DNA from: Qipengyuania marisflavi
GTDB taxonomy: Bacteria; Pseudomonadota; Alphaproteobacteria; Sphingomonadales; Sphingomonadaceae
DNA: 64,000 bases
Assembly (NCBI RefSeq): GCF_005884405.1
Contig: NZ_VCAO01000007.1
Location: 1 to 64,000, forward strand
Direction of reading: 5' to 3'
Every line of letters begins with the position of its first letter. The stretch's first letter is position 1. The notes beneath the pieces were generated by a model, which had not been told where the DNA came from, did no database searches, and saw only the letters and a list, made by a program, of their open reading frames with translations. Both the position numbers and the translations under genes were made by a program. Positions 63,025-64,000 of the stretch are shown piece after piece.

Positions 63025-64000
63025 CCGTTCAGGGCCGCCAGACGCTTGGCCTCATCCTCGGCAATCAGCGCGTCGATCAATTCGGCCAGCCCCGGTCCGG
63101 CGAGGATTTCGGGCAATTTGTGCAGGGTCAGCCCGATCCGGTGATCGGTCACACGGCCTTGCGGGAAATTATAGGTCCGGATGCGTTCGGAACGGTCACC
63201 CGATCCCACCATCGCCTTGCGCGCAGCGGCTTCCTCGCCCTGCGCCTCGCCGCGCATTTTTTCGTACAGGCGCGTGCGCAGCACCTGCATCGCCTTGTCC
63301 TTGTTCTTGTGCTGGCTGCGCTGGTCCTGCTGGATCACCACCAGCCCGCTGGGCAGATGGGTCAGCCGGACTGCCGAATCGGTGGTGTTGACGTGCTGCC
63401 CGCCCGCGCCGCTCGCCCGGTAGATATCGATTTTCAGGTCGCCGGGGTCGATCTGGACATCGACCTCGTCCGGTTCGGGCAGCACCGCGACGGTTGCCGC
63501 GCTGGTGTGGATACGCCCGCCGCTTTCGGTCACCGGCACCCGCTGGACGCGGTGGACGCCGCTTTCGAACTTGAGCTTGGCGAACACACCGGTGCCCGCA
63601 ATATTGGCGACGATTTCCTTGAACCCGCCCACCTCGGCGGCACTCATGCTGACCGGTTCGATGCGCCAGCCGCGCTCGGCGGCATAGCGTTCGTACATCC
63701 GGTACAGATCGCCCGCGAACAGCGCCGCTTCATCGCCGCCAGTGCCAGCGCGGATTTCGAGCATGGCAGGTTTGCTGTCCGCCGAATCGCGCGGCAGCAT
63801 GGCGATTGCCAGCTGGCGCTCGGCCACCGGCAATTTCTCGCGCAGCTGCGCCAGTTCCTCATCGGCCAGCGCCTTCATTTCGGGATCGGCGGTCAGCGCG
63901 GACAGCTCGGCAATCTCGGCGCGCATGGCCTTGATGTCGCGGGCGGCGGCAGCAATCGGCTCCAGCTCGGCGTAATCGCGGCTGGCCTGCACAAACTCCT
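63021..64000 (-). CDS. prfA: Peptide chain release factor 1 (partial, runs off the right edge)
   Basis: About 325 C-terminal residues of RF1 are present; the frame stays open to the window edge ([14 protein letters not shown]), so the true start lies outside and the GTG at 63992 should not be taken as it. The stop-codon recognition region [18 protein letters not shown] holds the P-x-T motif of RF1. [15 protein letters not shown] holds the peptidyl-hydrolysis GGQ. It releases proteins at UAA and UAG and is coupled to prmC. Confidence 0.96.
   Translation of the reverse strand, partial: EFVQASRDYAELEPIAAAARDIKAMRAEIAELSALTADPEMKALADEELAQLREKLPVAERQLAIAMLPRDSADSKPAMLEIRAGTGGDEAALFAGDLYRMYERYAAERGWRIEPVSMSAAEVGGFKEIVANIAGTGVFAKLKFESGVHRVQRVPVTESGGRIHTSAATVAVLPEPDEVDVQIDPGDLKIDIYRASGAGGQHVNTTDSAVRLTHLPSGLVVIQQDQRSQHKNKDKAMQVLRTRLYEKMRGEAQGEEAAARKAMVGSGDRSERIRTYNFPQGRVTDHRIGLTLHKLPEILAGPGLAELIDALIAEDEAKRLAALNG

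Overview
The window is a stretch of alphaproteobacterial core chromosome, most likely Sphingomonadales and probably an Erythrobacteraceae-type genome. This rests on high GC, alphaproteobacterial gene families (GapR/DUF2312, DUF1244, DUF4167, an NDUFA9-like complex I protein, an HWE histidine kinase, host-attachment protein) and the length and sequence of RpoB, RpoC, LysC and PolA. The species placement is inference from family resemblance, not from a search. There is no CRISPR array, plasmid origin or intact prophage.

Layout. (1) 1-1430: right edge of an integrated element. The 3' end of an IS3-type insertion sequence cuts a P4-like tyrosine integrase, which sits next to its probable attachment site in tRNA-Leu(CAG). 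(2) 1.5-23.5 kb: mixed housekeeping genes, including an NDUFA9-like reductase, the QmcA/NfeD pair, nitronate monooxygenase, a LytTR regulator facing a DUF2306 membrane protein, purT-lysC, ubiG, GDPD, a three-operator winged-helix/membrane module, yebC-DUF3147-ruvC, gapR, pyk, gltX and a membrane GGDEF/EAL protein. (3) 23.7-35.4 kb: transcription and translation core. rpoB-rpoC are on the minus strand and rplJ-rplL on the plus strand, so the usual rplJL-rpoBC order is broken head to head around a methyltransferase and a repeat-bearing lipoprotein. (4) 35.5-51.2 kb: MATE exporter, CIRCE-controlled groESL, an exported DUF305/beta-propeller fusion, host-attachment protein, class A beta-lactamase-like hydrolase, polA coupled to an HWE kinase, MscS channel and a bacterial CDC48. 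(5) 51.5-58.2 kb: a coupled scoA / e(P4)-type phosphatase / scoB run followed by GST, a ferritin-like protein and a CaiB/BaiF CoA-transferase, then a GbsR/MarR-type regulator and membrane protein that share a palindromic operator. (6) 58.3-64 kb: metK with a palindromic site at its start, lnt, DUF4167, and prfA-prmC, with prfA running off the right edge.

How parts work together. Many neighbours are translationally coupled by 1-8 base overlaps (lysC/purT, yebC/DUF3147/ruvC, the wHTH pair, scoA/phosphatase, polA/kinase, prfA/prmC). At least four transcription units show visible control sites: CIRCE before groES, three 17-bp palindromes before the wHTH/membrane pair, two copies of an 18-bp palindrome in the GbsR module, and a 20-bp palindrome before metK. 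Clear hairpin-plus-T-run terminators follow rpoC, the repeat lipoprotein, rplL, groEL, the serine hydrolase, the 51.5-kb lipoprotein and the metK/membrane-protein convergence. I found no single strong candidate for an entirely new system. The best leads are the two small self-regulated membrane-protein modules, the DUF305-propeller fusion, the phosphatase set inside scoAB, and the rearranged ribosomal/RNA polymerase locus.
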